Below, one piece after another: positions 41,514 through 51,900 of a stretch of DNA of 64,000 nucleotides; position 1 is the stretch's first letter, and each line of letters starts with the position of its first letter. The position numbers and the translations under genes are program-made. Location of the stretch: contig CADBZH010000001.1 in NCBI GenBank assembly GCA_902799045.1, forward strand, positions 88,554 to 152,553, read 5' to 3'. The notes under the pieces are model-generated. The model saw only the letters and a program-made list of their open reading frames with translations, ran no database searches and was not told the origin of the DNA. This DNA is from an uncultured Eubacteriales bacterium. Its GTDB lineage: Bacteria > Bacillota > Clostridia > Christensenellales > Aristaeellaceae.

Positions 41514-42932
41514 ATGAAGCATATCCACGAAGAATGCGGCGTTTTCGGCATCTACAGCCCCGAGCACGCGGCACTGGCCTCCGATTGTTACTATGCGCTG
41601 TTCGCCCTGCAGCATCGCGGCCAGGAGAGCGCGGGCATCACGGTGAATGAGAAGGGCCGCCTGCGCACCCACAAGGACGCGGGCCTGGTGGAGGACGTGT
41701 TCACCAAGGACGTGATGGACTATCTGGGCACGAGCAACATGGCCCTGGGCCACGTGCGCTACGGCACGGCGGGCATCAATCCCGTGCAGAACGCCCAGCC
41801 CATCGTGGTGAACCACTGCAAGGGCCTGATGTCCCTGGCCCACAACGGCAGCCTTACCAACGCCGGCGAGCTGCGGGAGGAGCTGGAGATGAACGGCTCC
41901 ATCTTCCACATGACCAGTGATTCCGAAATCATCGCCCACGTCATCATCCGCGAACGGCTGAAGAGCGACTCCATCGAGGAGGCCGTCTCCAAGGCCATGG
42001 ACCGCCTGGACGGCGCCTATTCCTTCGTGGTGATGTCCTCGACGAAGCTGATCGCCGCGCGCGATCCCCACGGCTTCCATCCGCTCTGCATCGGCAAGCG
42101 CTCGGACGGCAGCATCATGTTCGCCTCCGAGACCGTCGCCCTGGACGCGGTGGGAGCCCAATTTGTGCGCGACGTGCTGCCCGGCGAGGTGGTGATCGTG
42201 GACAAGAACGGCCTGCGCAGCGACGACAGCCACGTGGGCAAGTGCCCGAAATCGCTGTGCGTGTTCGAATACATCTACTTCGCCCGTCCGGATTCCGTGG
42301 TGGACGGCTCCAGCGTGCACATGGCGCGCCAGCGGGCCGGCAGCTTCCTGGCGCTGGAGCATCCGGTGAACGCCGACGTGGTGATCGGCGTGCCGGACAG
42401 CGGCCTGGACGCCGCCATCGGCTATGCCAAGACCTCCGGCATCCCCTATGGCATCGGCTTCATCAAGAACAAGTACATCGGCCGCACGTTCATCCAGCCC
42501 ACCCAGTCCGACCGCGAGAACCTGGTGCGCATCAAGCTGAATCCGGTCTCCGCCACGGTGAAGGGCAAGCGGGTCGTGCTGGTGGACGACAGCATCGTGC
42601 GCGGCACCACCTGCGCCCGCATCGTGAAGCTGCTTCGCGAGGCCGGGGCCACCGAGGTGCACATGCGCTCCTCCGCGCCGCCCTTCCTCTATCCCTGCTA
42701 CTACGGCACCGACGTGGACAGCCAGGACCACCTGGTGGCCTGGAACCGCACGGTGGGAGAGGTGCGCGACATCATCGGCGTCGATTCCCTGGGCTACCTC
42801 TCCTGCGAGAACGCCCACAAGCTGGCCGAGAACACCGAGGGCTTCTGCACCGCCTGCTTTGACGGCAAGTATCCCTGCACGCCCCCCAAGGTTCCGGACA
42901 AGACCCGGTTCGAGCGGGGCGTCGAGGAGTGA
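41514..42932 (+). CDS. purF: Amidophosphoribosyltransferase
   Basis: 472 residues. The N-terminal 7 residues (MKHIHEE) form a propeptide removed to expose the glutaminase nucleophile Cys8 in [18 protein letters not shown] and the PRPP loop [13 protein letters not shown] are conserved. Four cysteines in the C-terminal half are compatible with the [4Fe-4S] site of the B. subtilis type enzyme. It commits PRPP to purine synthesis. AAAGGAG precedes the ATG at 41514. Confidence 0.96.
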   Translation: MKHIHEECGVFGIYSPEHAALASDCYYALFALQHRGQESAGITVNEKGRLRTHKDAGLVEDVFTKDVMDYLGTSNMALGHVRYGTAGINPVQNAQPIVVNHCKGLMSLAHNGSLTNAGELREELEMNGSIFHMTSDSEIIAHVIIRERLKSDSIEEAVSKAMDRLDGAYSFVVMSSTKLIAARDPHGFHPLCIGKRSDGSIMFASETVALDAVGAQFVRDVLPGEVVIVDKNGLRSDDSHVGKCPKSLCVFEYIYFARPDSVVDGSSVHMARQRAGSFLALEHPVNADVVIGVPDSGLDAAIGYAKTSGIPYGIGFIKNKYIGRTFIQPTQSDRENLVRIKLNPVSATVKGKRVVLVDDSIVRGTTCARIVKLLREAGATEVHMRSSAPPFLYPCYYGTDVDSQDHLVAWNRTVGEVRDIIGVDSLGYLSCENAHKLAENTEGFCTACFDGKYPCTPPKVPDKTRFERGVEE

Positions 42933-43074
42933 GGAGAGCGGAGTGAGGCGTGAGGAGCTGAAGGATGCGGCTGCCGCGCGGCAGCGTATCATCCCGACAA
43001 ATCCGTCAGGATTTGCGCCTCAACGCCACACTCATCGCTCAAAAAGCAGTATCAATTCAAATGGAGGCAACTAC
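42933..43074. repeat. Repeat-like insert between purF and purM
   Basis: 142 bp inside an operon that is otherwise tightly packed. It begins with GAGTGAGGCGTGAGGAG, has a hairpin GGCTGCCGCGCGGCAGC, and the pair ACAAATCC-GTCA-GGATTTG. The same ACAAATCC/GGATTTGT motif and GTGAGGAG text occur at 23505-23560. No coding content seen. Confidence 0.55.
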
Positions 43075-44118
43075 ATGGCTAACACCATTTCCCGTTCCGA
43101 AAGCTACGCCGCGGCGGGCGTGGACATCACCGCGGGCTACAGGGCGGTCGAGCTGATGAAACAGCACATCGCCCGCACGAACATTCCCGGCGTGGTCAGC
43201 GGCATCGGCGGCTTCGGCGGGCTGTTTGAGCTGGATCTGACAGGCATACAGCGGCCCGTGCTGGTCAGCGGCACCGACGGCGTGGGCACGAAGCTGAAGC
43301 TGGCGTTCCTGATGGACAAGCACGACACCGTGGGCATCGACTGTGTGGCCATGTGCGTCAACGACATCGTGTGCTGCGGCGCGAAGCCCCTCACGTTCCT
43401 CGATTACATCGCCTGCGGTAAGAACGTGCCGGAGAAGATCGCCAGCATCGTCTCGGGCGTGGCCGAGGGCTGCGTCCAGGCGGGCTGCGCGCTGATCGGC
43501 GGCGAGACGGCCGAAATGCCGGGCTTCTATCCGGTGGACGAGTACGACCTGGCGGGCTTCTCCGTGGGCGTGGTGGACAAGGCGAAGATCTTCGAGCCCG
43601 CCTCCGTTGTCGCCGGGGACGCGCTGATCGGCCTGCCCTCCTCTGGCGTGCACAGCAACGGCTTCTCACTGGTGCGCAAGGTGTTCGACGTGGAGAACGG
43701 CGGGCTGGACTTCTACTGCGACGACCTGGGCAAGACCCTGGGCGAGGCGCTGCTGGAGCCCACGCGCATCTACGTCAAGCCCGTGCTGGCGCTGGCGGAG
43801 AAGGTGACGGTGAAGGCCGTCAGCCACATCACCGGCGGCGGCTTCTATGAGAACATTCCGCGGAGCCTGCCCGACGGGCTCACCGCCTGCATCGACCTGA
43901 AGCGGATCGGCGCCACGCCGCTGTTTGACCGCATCGCCGACGCCGGCCGCATCCCCATGCGCGACATGTACAACACGTTCAACATGGGCATCGGCATGTG
44001 CCTGACCGTGCCCGCCGACCAGGCGGACGAGGCCGTGCGCGTGCTGAAGGCCAACGGCGAGGACGCCCGCGTCATCGGCGAGGTCGTGGCCGGAGAGGAA
44101 CGGGTGACGCTGGTATGA
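43075..44118 (+). CDS. purM: Phosphoribosylformylglycinamidine cyclo-ligase (AIR synthetase)
   Basis: 347 residues. [15 protein letters not shown] is the ATP/substrate motif, [14 protein letters not shown] and [16 protein letters not shown] the other family signatures. It closes the imidazole ring to make AIR. ATGGAGGC precedes the ATG at 43075. Its stop overlaps the purN start (ATGA). Confidence 0.96.
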   Translation: MANTISRSESYAAAGVDITAGYRAVELMKQHIARTNIPGVVSGIGGFGGLFELDLTGIQRPVLVSGTDGVGTKLKLAFLMDKHDTVGIDCVAMCVNDIVCCGAKPLTFLDYIACGKNVPEKIASIVSGVAEGCVQAGCALIGGETAEMPGFYPVDEYDLAGFSVGVVDKAKIFEPASVVAGDALIGLPSSGVHSNGFSLVRKVFDVENGGLDFYCDDLGKTLGEALLEPTRIYVKPVLALAEKVTVKAVSHITGGGFYENIPRSLPDGLTACIDLKRIGATPLFDRIADAGRIPMRDMYNTFNMGIGMCLTVPADQADEAVRVLKANGEDARVIGEVVAGEERVTLV

Positions 44119-44723
44119 AAACGCGCATCGCGGTGCTGGTGTCCGGCGGCGGCACCAACCTCCAGGCGCTGATCGACGCGGCGAACCGCGGGGAGCTGCC
44201 CCACGGGGAACTGGCGCTGGTCGTCTCCAACAACGCCGGGGCCTACGCCCTCAAGCGCGCCGAGGCGGCGGGCATCGAGACGGCGGTCTGCCTGCGGGAG
44301 AAGGGCCAGCCGCGCGCGGACTTCGAGGCGCGGCTGCAGGTTGTCCTCTCGGCGCACGGCATCGACATGCTGGTCCTGGCCGGGTTCATGGCGATCCTGT
44401 CCGCAGAGTTCGTGAAGCGCTGGCCGGACCGCATCATCAACGTGCATCCGGCGCTGATCCCGTCGTTCTGCGGCGAGGGCTACTACGGCCTTCGCGTCCA
44501 CCGCGCCGCGCTGGACTATGGCGTGAAGGTGACCGGTGCGACGGTGCACTATGTGAACGAGATTCCCGACGGCGGGCGCATCATCGCCCAGAAGGCCGTC
44601 GACATCTTGCCCGACGATACCCCCGAGACGCTGCAAAGGCGCGTGATGGAGCAGGCCGAGTGGATCCTGCTGCCCCGCGCCGCCGAGGAAGTCGCGGAAA
44701 AATTGGGAACGGAAAAGGGTTGA
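44115..44723 (+). CDS. purN: Phosphoribosylglycinamide formyltransferase
   Basis: 202 residues. [15 protein letters not shown] is the phosphate-binding start, [12 protein letters not shown] holds the catalytic Asn and His, and [14 protein letters not shown] the Asp. It formylates GAR with 10-formyltetrahydrofolate. The start overlaps the purM stop by 4 bases. Confidence 0.96.
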   Translation: MKTRIAVLVSGGGTNLQALIDAANRGELPHGELALVVSNNAGAYALKRAEAAGIETAVCLREKGQPRADFEARLQVVLSAHGIDMLVLAGFMAILSAEFVKRWPDRIINVHPALIPSFCGEGYYGLRVHRAALDYGVKVTGATVHYVNEIPDGGRIIAQKAVDILPDDTPETLQRRVMEQAEWILLPRAAEEVAEKLGTEKG

Positions 44724-44790
44724 AGCAATCCCTTCGGGTTTCACGGGTTCCCGATGCAATTTGTACCCTGCTTTTAAGGAGGACATTGAT

Positions 44791-45504
44791 ATGATCGTTT
44801 CAGCATGCAAGGCCGTCGGCGCGACCACCTATCCCGGCCGCGGCATCATCGTGGGCAAGAGCGCGGACGGACAGCGCGCCGTGATGGCCTATTTCATCAT
44901 GGGCCGCAGCGTGAACAGCCGCAACCGCGTGTTCGTGGAGCAGCCCGGCGGCATCCGTACCGAGGCCTTTGATCCCTCGAAGATGGTGGACCCCAGCCTC
45001 ATCATCTATTCGCCGGTGCGCACCATCGACAACAAGGTGATCGTCACCAACGGTGACCAGACCGACACGATCTACGATTACGTGGCCGAGGACGCGACCT
45101 TCGCCGACGCCCTGCGCACCCGCGAATTCGAGCCGGACGCCCCGAATTTCACGCCCCGCGTCAGCGCCATGGCCACCTTCGCGGACGGCGATTTCAGCCT
45201 CGACATGGCCATCCTCCGCGCCGGGGACGCCGAGGGCAGCTGCTGCCACCGCGTGTTCTGGGAGATGGAGAAGGTGGAGGCGGGGAAGGGCTACTTCCTG
45301 CACACCTACCTGAACGACGGCAACCCCATTCCGTCCTTCACCGGCGACCCGGAGACCGTGGCCATCGGCAATCACAGCGCCTTTGAGATCGCCGACGCCA
45401 TCTGGGCGGGCCTGAACGCCGACAACCGCGTCTCGCTGTGGGTCTGTACCCGCGACCTGAAGACCGGCCGGACCGACACCAAGATCATCAACGCGAACGC
45501 GTAA
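44791..45504 (+). CDS. purO: IMP cyclohydrolase, PurO type
   Basis: 237 residues of the IMP_cyclohyd family, known mainly from archaeal PurO. YPGRGIIVGKS is the family opening, SRNRVFVEQPGG and NGDQTDTIYDY are conserved, and it ends with SLWVCTRDLKTG. It closes FAICAR to IMP, the last step of purine synthesis. Most bacteria use the N-terminal domain of PurH instead. AAGGAGG precedes the ATG at 44791, and the next gene encodes the other half of the PurH reaction. Confidence 0.87.
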   Translation: MIVSACKAVGATTYPGRGIIVGKSADGQRAVMAYFIMGRSVNSRNRVFVEQPGGIRTEAFDPSKMVDPSLIIYSPVRTIDNKVIVTNGDQTDTIYDYVAEDATFADALRTREFEPDAPNFTPRVSAMATFADGDFSLDMAILRAGDAEGSCCHRVFWEMEKVEAGKGYFLHTYLNDGNPIPSFTGDPETVAIGNHSAFEIADAIWAGLNADNRVSLWVCTRDLKTGRTDTKIINANA

Positions 45505-45525
45505 GGAATACGGAGGGAAGATACC

Positions 45526-46704
45526 ATGGCTCATGAAATCCAACTGAAGTATGGCTGCAACCCCAACCAGAAGCCTTCCCGCATCTTCTTTGAAGGCGGC
45601 GAGCTGCCCCTGGAGGTCGTGAACGGCCGTCCCGGCTACATCAATTTCCTCGACGCGCTGAACAGCTGGCAGCTGGTGAGCGAGCTGAAGAAGGCCACCG
45701 GCATGCCCGCCGCCGCCTCCTTCAAGCACGTCAGCCCCGCCGGCGCCGCCATTGGCAATCCGCTGACGGACGTGCTGCGCAGGATCTACTTCGTGCCCAT
45801 GGACATGGAGCTTTCCCCGCTGGCCTGCGCCTATGCCCGGGCCCGCGGCGCGGACCGCATGTCCTCCTTCGGGGATTTCATCGCCCTTTCCGACGTCTGC
45901 GACGTGCCCACAGCCCAGCTGATCCGCCACGAGGTGTCCGACGGCGTCATCGCCCCCGGCTACACCGACGAGGCGCTGGCCATCCTGAAGGAGAAGCGCA
46001 AGGGCGGCTACAACATCATCCGGATCGACCCGGACTATGTGCCCGATGAGATCGAGCGCAAGCAGGTGTTCGGCATCACCTTCGAGCAGGGCCGGCAGGC
46101 GCTGGAGATCAACAACGAGATGATCTCCAATGTCGTCACCGAGAACAAGACCCTCACCGACGCCCAGAAGCGCGACCTGCTGGTGGCACTGATCACCCTG
46201 AAGTACACCCAGTCCAATTCCGTCTGCTACGTGAAGGACGGCCAGGCCATCGGCGTGGGCGCGGGCCAGCAGAGCCGCATCCACTGCACCCGCCTGGCGG
46301 GCGGCAAGGCCGACAACTGGCACCTGCGCCAGCATGAAAAGGTGCTGAACCTGCCCTTCAGGGAGGACCTGGGCCGCCCCGACCGCGACAACGCCATCGA
46401 CGTCTACATCTCCGAGGACTGGGAGGACGTGCTGGGCGAGGGCAACTGGCAGCGCCTGTTCACCGAGCGCCCCGAGCCGCTGACCCGCGAGGAAAAGCGC
46501 GCCTACCTGGACACCGTCACCGACGTGGCCCTGGGCTCTGACGCCTTCTTCCCCTTCAGCGACAACATCGAGCGCGCCCACCGCAGCGGCGTCACCTGCA
46601 TCGCCGAGCCCGGCGGCTCCATCCGCGACGACCTGGTGATTGAGAAGTGCAACGAGTACGGCATCGCCATGGCCTTCACGGGCATCCGCCTGTTCCACCA
46701 CTGA
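45526..46704 (+). CDS. Stand-alone AICAR formyltransferase (PurH C-terminal domain only)
   Basis: 392 residues. It starts MAHEIQLKYGCNPNQKPSRI, the AICAR transformylase opening, and contains SFKHVSPAGAAIG (catalytic Lys-His) and SDAFFPFSDNIERA near the end. The MGS-like IMP cyclohydrolase half of PurH is absent. It formylates AICAR with 10-formyltetrahydrofolate; the PurO-type gene directly upstream (21-bp gap) completes the step. GGAGG precedes the ATG. Confidence 0.92.
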   Translation: MAHEIQLKYGCNPNQKPSRIFFEGGELPLEVVNGRPGYINFLDALNSWQLVSELKKATGMPAAASFKHVSPAGAAIGNPLTDVLRRIYFVPMDMELSPLACAYARARGADRMSSFGDFIALSDVCDVPTAQLIRHEVSDGVIAPGYTDEALAILKEKRKGGYNIIRIDPDYVPDEIERKQVFGITFEQGRQALEINNEMISNVVTENKTLTDAQKRDLLVALITLKYTQSNSVCYVKDGQAIGVGAGQQSRIHCTRLAGGKADNWHLRQHEKVLNLPFREDLGRPDRDNAIDVYISEDWEDVLGEGNWQRLFTERPEPLTREEKRAYLDTVTDVALGSDAFFPFSDNIERAHRSGVTCIAEPGGSIRDDLVIEKCNEYGIAMAFTGIRLFHH

Positions 46705-47013
46705 TGAAGCACTGGGAGACGACCCCTCAGTCGCCTGCGGCGACAGCCCCCCCTTACACAGGGAAGCCGCCGGATACTTGCGCCAGAAGCCTCCCCTGTG
46801 TAAGGGGAGGGGCTGAGCGCTGCGAGGCGGAGGGGTTGTCACTCTCCACACTCCTGACTGGGCTTTCAAAGCGCGGCCTTTCGGCCCCGGAATCCTGGCT
46901 GTGACGACGAAGGGACGTCGGTGCGGTCGGTGAAAGGCCGAGAAGCCGGTCTTTGGAAGCCCGGTGCAAATTGGCTTCACCCCTGGGAAGGCCGTGACGG
47001 ATGGGGTCGTTTC
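46705..47013. repeat. Gap with imperfect palindrome (family E) inside the purine operon
   Basis: The stretch 46718-46840 is a large imperfect inverted repeat: CCCTTACACAGGGA on the left, TCCCCTGTGTAAGGGG on the right, with outer arms GACCCCTC and GGGGTTGTC. From 46841 to 47013 I see nothing recognisable. The element interrupts an operon whose genes otherwise nearly touch. Confidence 0.65.
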
Positions 47014-47682
47014 ATGGAAATACAGAACAATCTCCTGCGCAGGCTCCTGAAGGACTGCTACTTCATCACCGGCACGGCCTATGCCGGCAAGTCCACCATG
47101 GTGTGCATGCTGGCGGAAAAGCACGGCGTCTGGTGCCGCGAGAACTACACCGAGGACCTGTTCCATCTGATCGACCCGGAGCACCAGCCGAACCTGTGCT
47201 ACTTTGAAACCATGTCCGACTGGCAGGAGTTCGTGAACCGGACCCCGGAGCAGTATGAGGCGTGGCTCTACGGCTGCGCCGAGGAGGGCTCGGGGCTGGA
47301 GCTGATCGAGCTGATCCGCCGCACCGAGGGCGGGAAAAAGGTGTTCGTGGACACCCAGCTTTCCCCGGAGGCGCTGCACGCGATCTCGGATTACCGCCAT
47401 GTGGCGGTGATGCTGGCGGACCCGGAGATCTCCGTCCGCCGCTTCTTCGAGCGCGAGGACGCGGAGAAGCAGTTCATCTATCAAAAGATCCTGGAGGCCG
47501 AGGATCCGCAGGCGACGATGGCGAACTATCGCGCCGTCCTGGAGCGGATCAACAGCCCCGAAAACTATCGAAGACTGGAAAACAGCGGCTTTTTCGTGCT
47601 GAAGCGGGACGACGCCCGCGCGCCGGAGGAGACGCTTCGCCTGTTGGAAAGACACTTTGCGCTTGTGGAGGATGAAAAATGA
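47014..47682 (+). CDS. Unknown P-loop kinase/ATPase in the purine operon
   Basis: 222 residues. Walker A is GTAYAGKST near residue 20; KVFVDTQLS may be the Walker B region, and AVMLADPEISVRRFFERED resembles the lid of small-molecule kinases. No named family is recognised; it looks like a shikimate/nucleoside-kinase-like fold. It lies between the AICAR transformylase and purD, and its stop overlaps the purD start (ATGA), so it is translationally coupled to a purine enzyme. The ATG at 47014 is chosen because of GGATGGGG upstream. Confidence 0.78.
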   Translation: MEIQNNLLRRLLKDCYFITGTAYAGKSTMVCMLAEKHGVWCRENYTEDLFHLIDPEHQPNLCYFETMSDWQEFVNRTPEQYEAWLYGCAEEGSGLELIELIRRTEGGKKVFVDTQLSPEALHAISDYRHVAVMLADPEISVRRFFEREDAEKQFIYQKILEAEDPQATMANYRAVLERINSPENYRRLENSGFFVLKRDDARAPEETLRLLERHFALVEDEK

Positions 47683-48962
47683 AGATACTGGTCGTCGGCG
47701 GCGGCGGACGCGAGCACGCCATCATCAAGAAGCTGAAGGAAAACGCGCAGGTGGAGTCCGTCACCTGCCTGCCGGGCAACGCGGGCATCGCGAAGGACGC
47801 CCGATGCGTGCCGATCAAGGCCACGGACATCGACGGCATCGTGAACTATGTGCGCGACAACCCGGTGGATTTCGCCGTGGTTGCGCCGGACGATCCGCTG
47901 GCGCTGGGCTGCGTGGACCGGCTGCACGCGCTGGGCGTGAAGTGTTTCGGCCCGAACGCCGCCGCCGCCCGCATCGAGGCCAGCAAGGTGTTCGCCAAGA
48001 ACCTGATGAAGAAGTACGGCATCCCCACCGCGGCCTACGAGGTGTTCGACGACGCGGACAGGGCACTGGAATACGTGAAGACCTGCCAGATCCCCGTGGT
48101 GGTGAAGGCCGACGGCCTGGCGCTGGGCAAGGGCGTCACGATCTGCATGAGCCGCGCGGAGGCCGAGGCCGCCGTGAAGGCCGCCATGCTGGAGGGCGCG
48201 TTCGGCGCGTCGGGCAGCCGCATCGTCGTGGAGGAATACCTGGAGGGCCCGGAGGTCTCCGTGCTCGCCTTCACGGACGGCCACGTGGTGAAGCCCATGG
48301 TGTCGTCCATGGACCACAAGCGGGTGGGGGACGGCGACGTCGGCCCCAACACCGGCGGCATGGGCACCATCGCCCCGAACCCCTGCTACACCCCGGACGT
48401 GGCCGAGCGCTGCATGAAGGAGATCTTCCTGCCCACCGTCGCGGCCATGAACGCCGAGGGCTGTCCCTTCAAGGGCTGCCTCTACTTCGGCCTGATGGTC
48501 ACGAAGGACGGCCCGAAGGTGATCGAGTACAACTGTCGCTTCGGCGATCCGGAGACCCAGGTGGTGCTGCCGCTTCTGAAGAGCGACCTGCTCACCATCA
48601 TGCTCGCCGTGGAGAACGAGACCCTGGCGGACACGCACGTGGCGTTTTCGGATGGCGCGGCCTGCTGCGTGATGCTGGCCAGCGGCGGTTATCCCGGCAA
48701 GTATGAAAAGGGCAAGGCCATCGACCTCGGAAGCGCCGAAGCCATGGCCTGCGTCTACCACAGCGGCACGGCCCTGGACGCCGACGACAACCTCGTCACC
48801 GCCGGCGGCCGCGTGCTGGGCGTCGCCTGCACGGCGGACGACCTTAAGACCGCCATCGAAAAGGCCTATGCCGCCGCCGACCAGGTGAAGTGGGACGGCA
48901 TGATCTATCGCCGCGACATCGGCAAGAGGGCGCTGACATTACTGAATAAGGAGAAGAACTGA
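47679..48962 (+). CDS. purD: Phosphoribosylamine-glycine ligase
   Basis: 427 residues, full length. MKILVVGGGGREHAI is the PurD start; VVKADGLALGKGV is the ATP-grasp strand and MGTIAPNPCYT plus EYNCRFGDPETQ the C-terminal signature. It makes GAR from phosphoribosylamine and glycine. The start overlaps the stop of the preceding kinase. Confidence 0.97.
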   Translation: MKILVVGGGGREHAIIKKLKENAQVESVTCLPGNAGIAKDARCVPIKATDIDGIVNYVRDNPVDFAVVAPDDPLALGCVDRLHALGVKCFGPNAAAARIEASKVFAKNLMKKYGIPTAAYEVFDDADRALEYVKTCQIPVVVKADGLALGKGVTICMSRAEAEAAVKAAMLEGAFGASGSRIVVEEYLEGPEVSVLAFTDGHVVKPMVSSMDHKRVGDGDVGPNTGGMGTIAPNPCYTPDVAERCMKEIFLPTVAAMNAEGCPFKGCLYFGLMVTKDGPKVIEYNCRFGDPETQVVLPLLKSDLLTIMLAVENETLADTHVAFSDGAACCVMLASGGYPGKYEKGKAIDLGSAEAMACVYHSGTALDADDNLVTAGGRVLGVACTADDLKTAIEKAYAAADQVKWDGMIYRRDIGKRALTLLNKEKN

Positions 48963-48963
48963 C

Positions 48964-51900
48964 ATGGTCTATCGCATCTACGCAGAGAAGAAGCCCGGGT
49001 TCGATCACGAGGCCGCGGCGCTGTATGAGGAGCTGAAATCCTTCCTGGGCATCGAGGGCCTCTCCGGCGTGCGCATCCTGAACCGCTACGATGTGGAGAA
49101 CATCGACCCGGCGCTGTTTGAGCAGGCCGTTTCCAACGTGTTCTCCGAGCCGATGGTGGACGAGGTCTATCGCGCACTGCCCGACTATGACGGCGCGATC
49201 TTCGCGGCGGAATACCTGCCCGGCCAGTTCGACCAGCGGGCGGATTCCGCGGCCCAGTGCATCCAGCTGTCGGCCCAGTGCGAGCGCCCGGACGTGCGTA
49301 CCGCCACGGTCTACATCCTCGCGGGCGATCTCAGCGCGGCGGACGTCGAGGCCGTGAAGAAGCATGTCATCAACCCGGTGGAGCGCCGCGAGGCGTCCCT
49401 TGCCGAGGTGGAGACCCTGCGCGCGGACTACGCCATCCCCACCACGGTGCAGACCATGACCGGCTTCATCGACTATACCGAGGCCCAGCTTTCGGACTTC
49501 ATCAAGCGGTACGGCCTCGCCATGGACGCGGCGGACATCGCCTTCTGCCAGACCTACTTCAGGGGTGAGCACCGCGACCCGACCCTCACCGAGATCCGCA
49601 TGATCGACACCTACTGGTCCGATCACTGCCGCCACACCACGTTCCTGACGGAGCTGGGCGACGTGACCTTCGAGGACGCGGACGTCGAGGCCGCCTACCG
49701 GCGCTACCTGGCCGTGCGCGGGGAGCTGAACCGCTCCAAGCCCGTCTGCCTGATGGATATCGCCACCATCGGCGCGAAGTACCTCAAGGCCAAGGGCCTG
49801 CTCACCGACCTGGACGAGAGCGACGAGATCAACGCCTGCACCATCCGCATGGACGTGGACGTGCACGGCGAGCAGCAGAAGTGGCTTCTGCTGTTCAAGA
49901 ACGAGACCCACAACCATCCCACCGAGATCGAGCCCTTCGGCGGCGCGGCCACCTGCATCGGCGGCGCGATCCGCGACCCGCTGTCCGGGCGCGGCTACGT
50001 GTACCAGGCCATGCGCATCACCGGCGCGGCGGATCCCACCCGCAGCGTCTCCGAGACCATTCCCGGCAAGCTGCCCCAGCGCCAGCTGGTCACCACCGCC
50101 GCGGCGGGCTATTCCAGCTACGGCAACCAGATCGGCCTGGCCACAGGCCTGGTGGAAGAGATCTATCACGACGGCTATGCCGCCAAGCGCATGGAGATCG
50201 GCGCGGTGGTGGGCGCGGTGCCAGCGGACGTGGTGCGCCGCGAGGTGCCCGCGCCCGGCGACGTGGTGATCCTGCTGGGCGGCCGCACGGGCCGCGACGG
50301 CTGCGGCGGCGCGACCGGCTCCAGCAAGGCCCACACCCATGAGAGCCTGGAGACCTGCGGCGCGGAGGTGCAGAAGGGCAACGCCCCCGAGGAGCGCAAG
50401 CTGCAGAGGCTGTTCCGCAACGAGCAGGCCGTGCGCATGATCAAGCGCTGCAACGACTTCGGCGCAGGCGGCGTGTCCGTCGCCATCGGCGAGCTGGCCG
50501 ATGGCCTTTCGATCGACCTGAACGCCGTGCCACGCAAGTACGAGGGCCTGGACGGCACGGAGCTGGCCATCTCCGAATCGCAGGAGCGCATGGCCGTGGT
50601 GCTGGCGGCGGAGGACGTGGACGCCTTCCGCGCCCTGGCGGATTCGGAAAACCTGGAATCCACCCGCGTGGCCGTCGTCACCGCCGAACCGCGCCTCGTG
50701 ATGCACTGGAACGGCGCGGAGATCGTGAACGTCTCCCGCGAATTCCTGAATTCCAACGGCGCGCCCAAGCGCACCGTCGCCCATGTGACCGGCCAGGACA
50801 AGTCGGACGCCCCCGTGCAAACCGGCTTTGCCGAGGGCATGCGGGCCATGGCCTCGGACCTGAACCTCTGCTCCCAGCGGGGCCTGGCCGAGCGCTTTGA
50901 CTCCACCAACGGCGCTTCGTCCCTGCTGATGCCCTTTGGCGGCGCGCGGCAGCTGACGCCCATCCAGGCCATGGCCAGCCGGATCCCGGTGGAGGGCGGC
51001 GAGAGCGACACCGCCAGCGTGATGGCCTACGGCTTCGATCCCGCCGTCAGCGAGAAGAGCCCGTGGCGCGGCGCGTACCTGGCCGTGGTGGATTCCATCG
51101 CCAGGCTGGTGGCCGCGGGCAACGGCACCGAAAACGTGCACCTCACCTTCCAGGAGTACTTTGAGCGCATGACCGGCCCGGACGCCTGGGGCAAGCCCCT
51201 GTCGGCGCTGCTGGGCGCCCTGGAGGCCCAGCTGGACTTTGGCGCGGCGGCCATCGGCGGCAAGGACAGCATGTCCGGCTCCTTTGAGGACATCCATGTG
51301 CCCCCGACGCTGGTCTCCTTCGCGGTGGGCGTGTGCCCGGCGAAGGACATCCGCTCCGGCGAGTTCAAGCGGGCGGGCAGCGCCATTGGCTGGCTGAAGA
51401 GCGACTATCGCGAAAGCGGCATCCCCGACCCGTCGAGCCAGAAGGCGCTGTTTGAGAAGGTCACCGGCCTGCTGCGCTCCGGCAAGGCCATCGCCGTGTA
51501 CGCGGTGGGGAAGGGCGGCGCGGCCGCCGCGGCCTTCCGCATGGCGCTGGGCAACGGCTTTGGCGTGGCGTTTGACACGGATGAAAACCTGTTCGACGCC
51601 CGGTATGGCAGCTTCCTGGTGGAATACGCCGATGAGGCGGACGCCGAGGGCGTGATCGGCCACGTCACCCGGGAGCGCGTGTTCGCGCTGGGCGGCGAGA
51701 GCGTTTCCGCCGACGCGTTGGAGGCCCTCTACGAGAGCCGCTTGAACGGCGTGTTCCCGGCCACGGTGAAGAAGGACTTCGTCTCCCCGACGCCCTGCTG
51801 CTTCGAGGCGAAGGACCGTGTGTGCCCGGCCAGCCCGGTGGCGAAGCCGCGGGTGCTGATCCCCGTGTTCCCGGGCACGAACTGCGAATACGACACCGCC

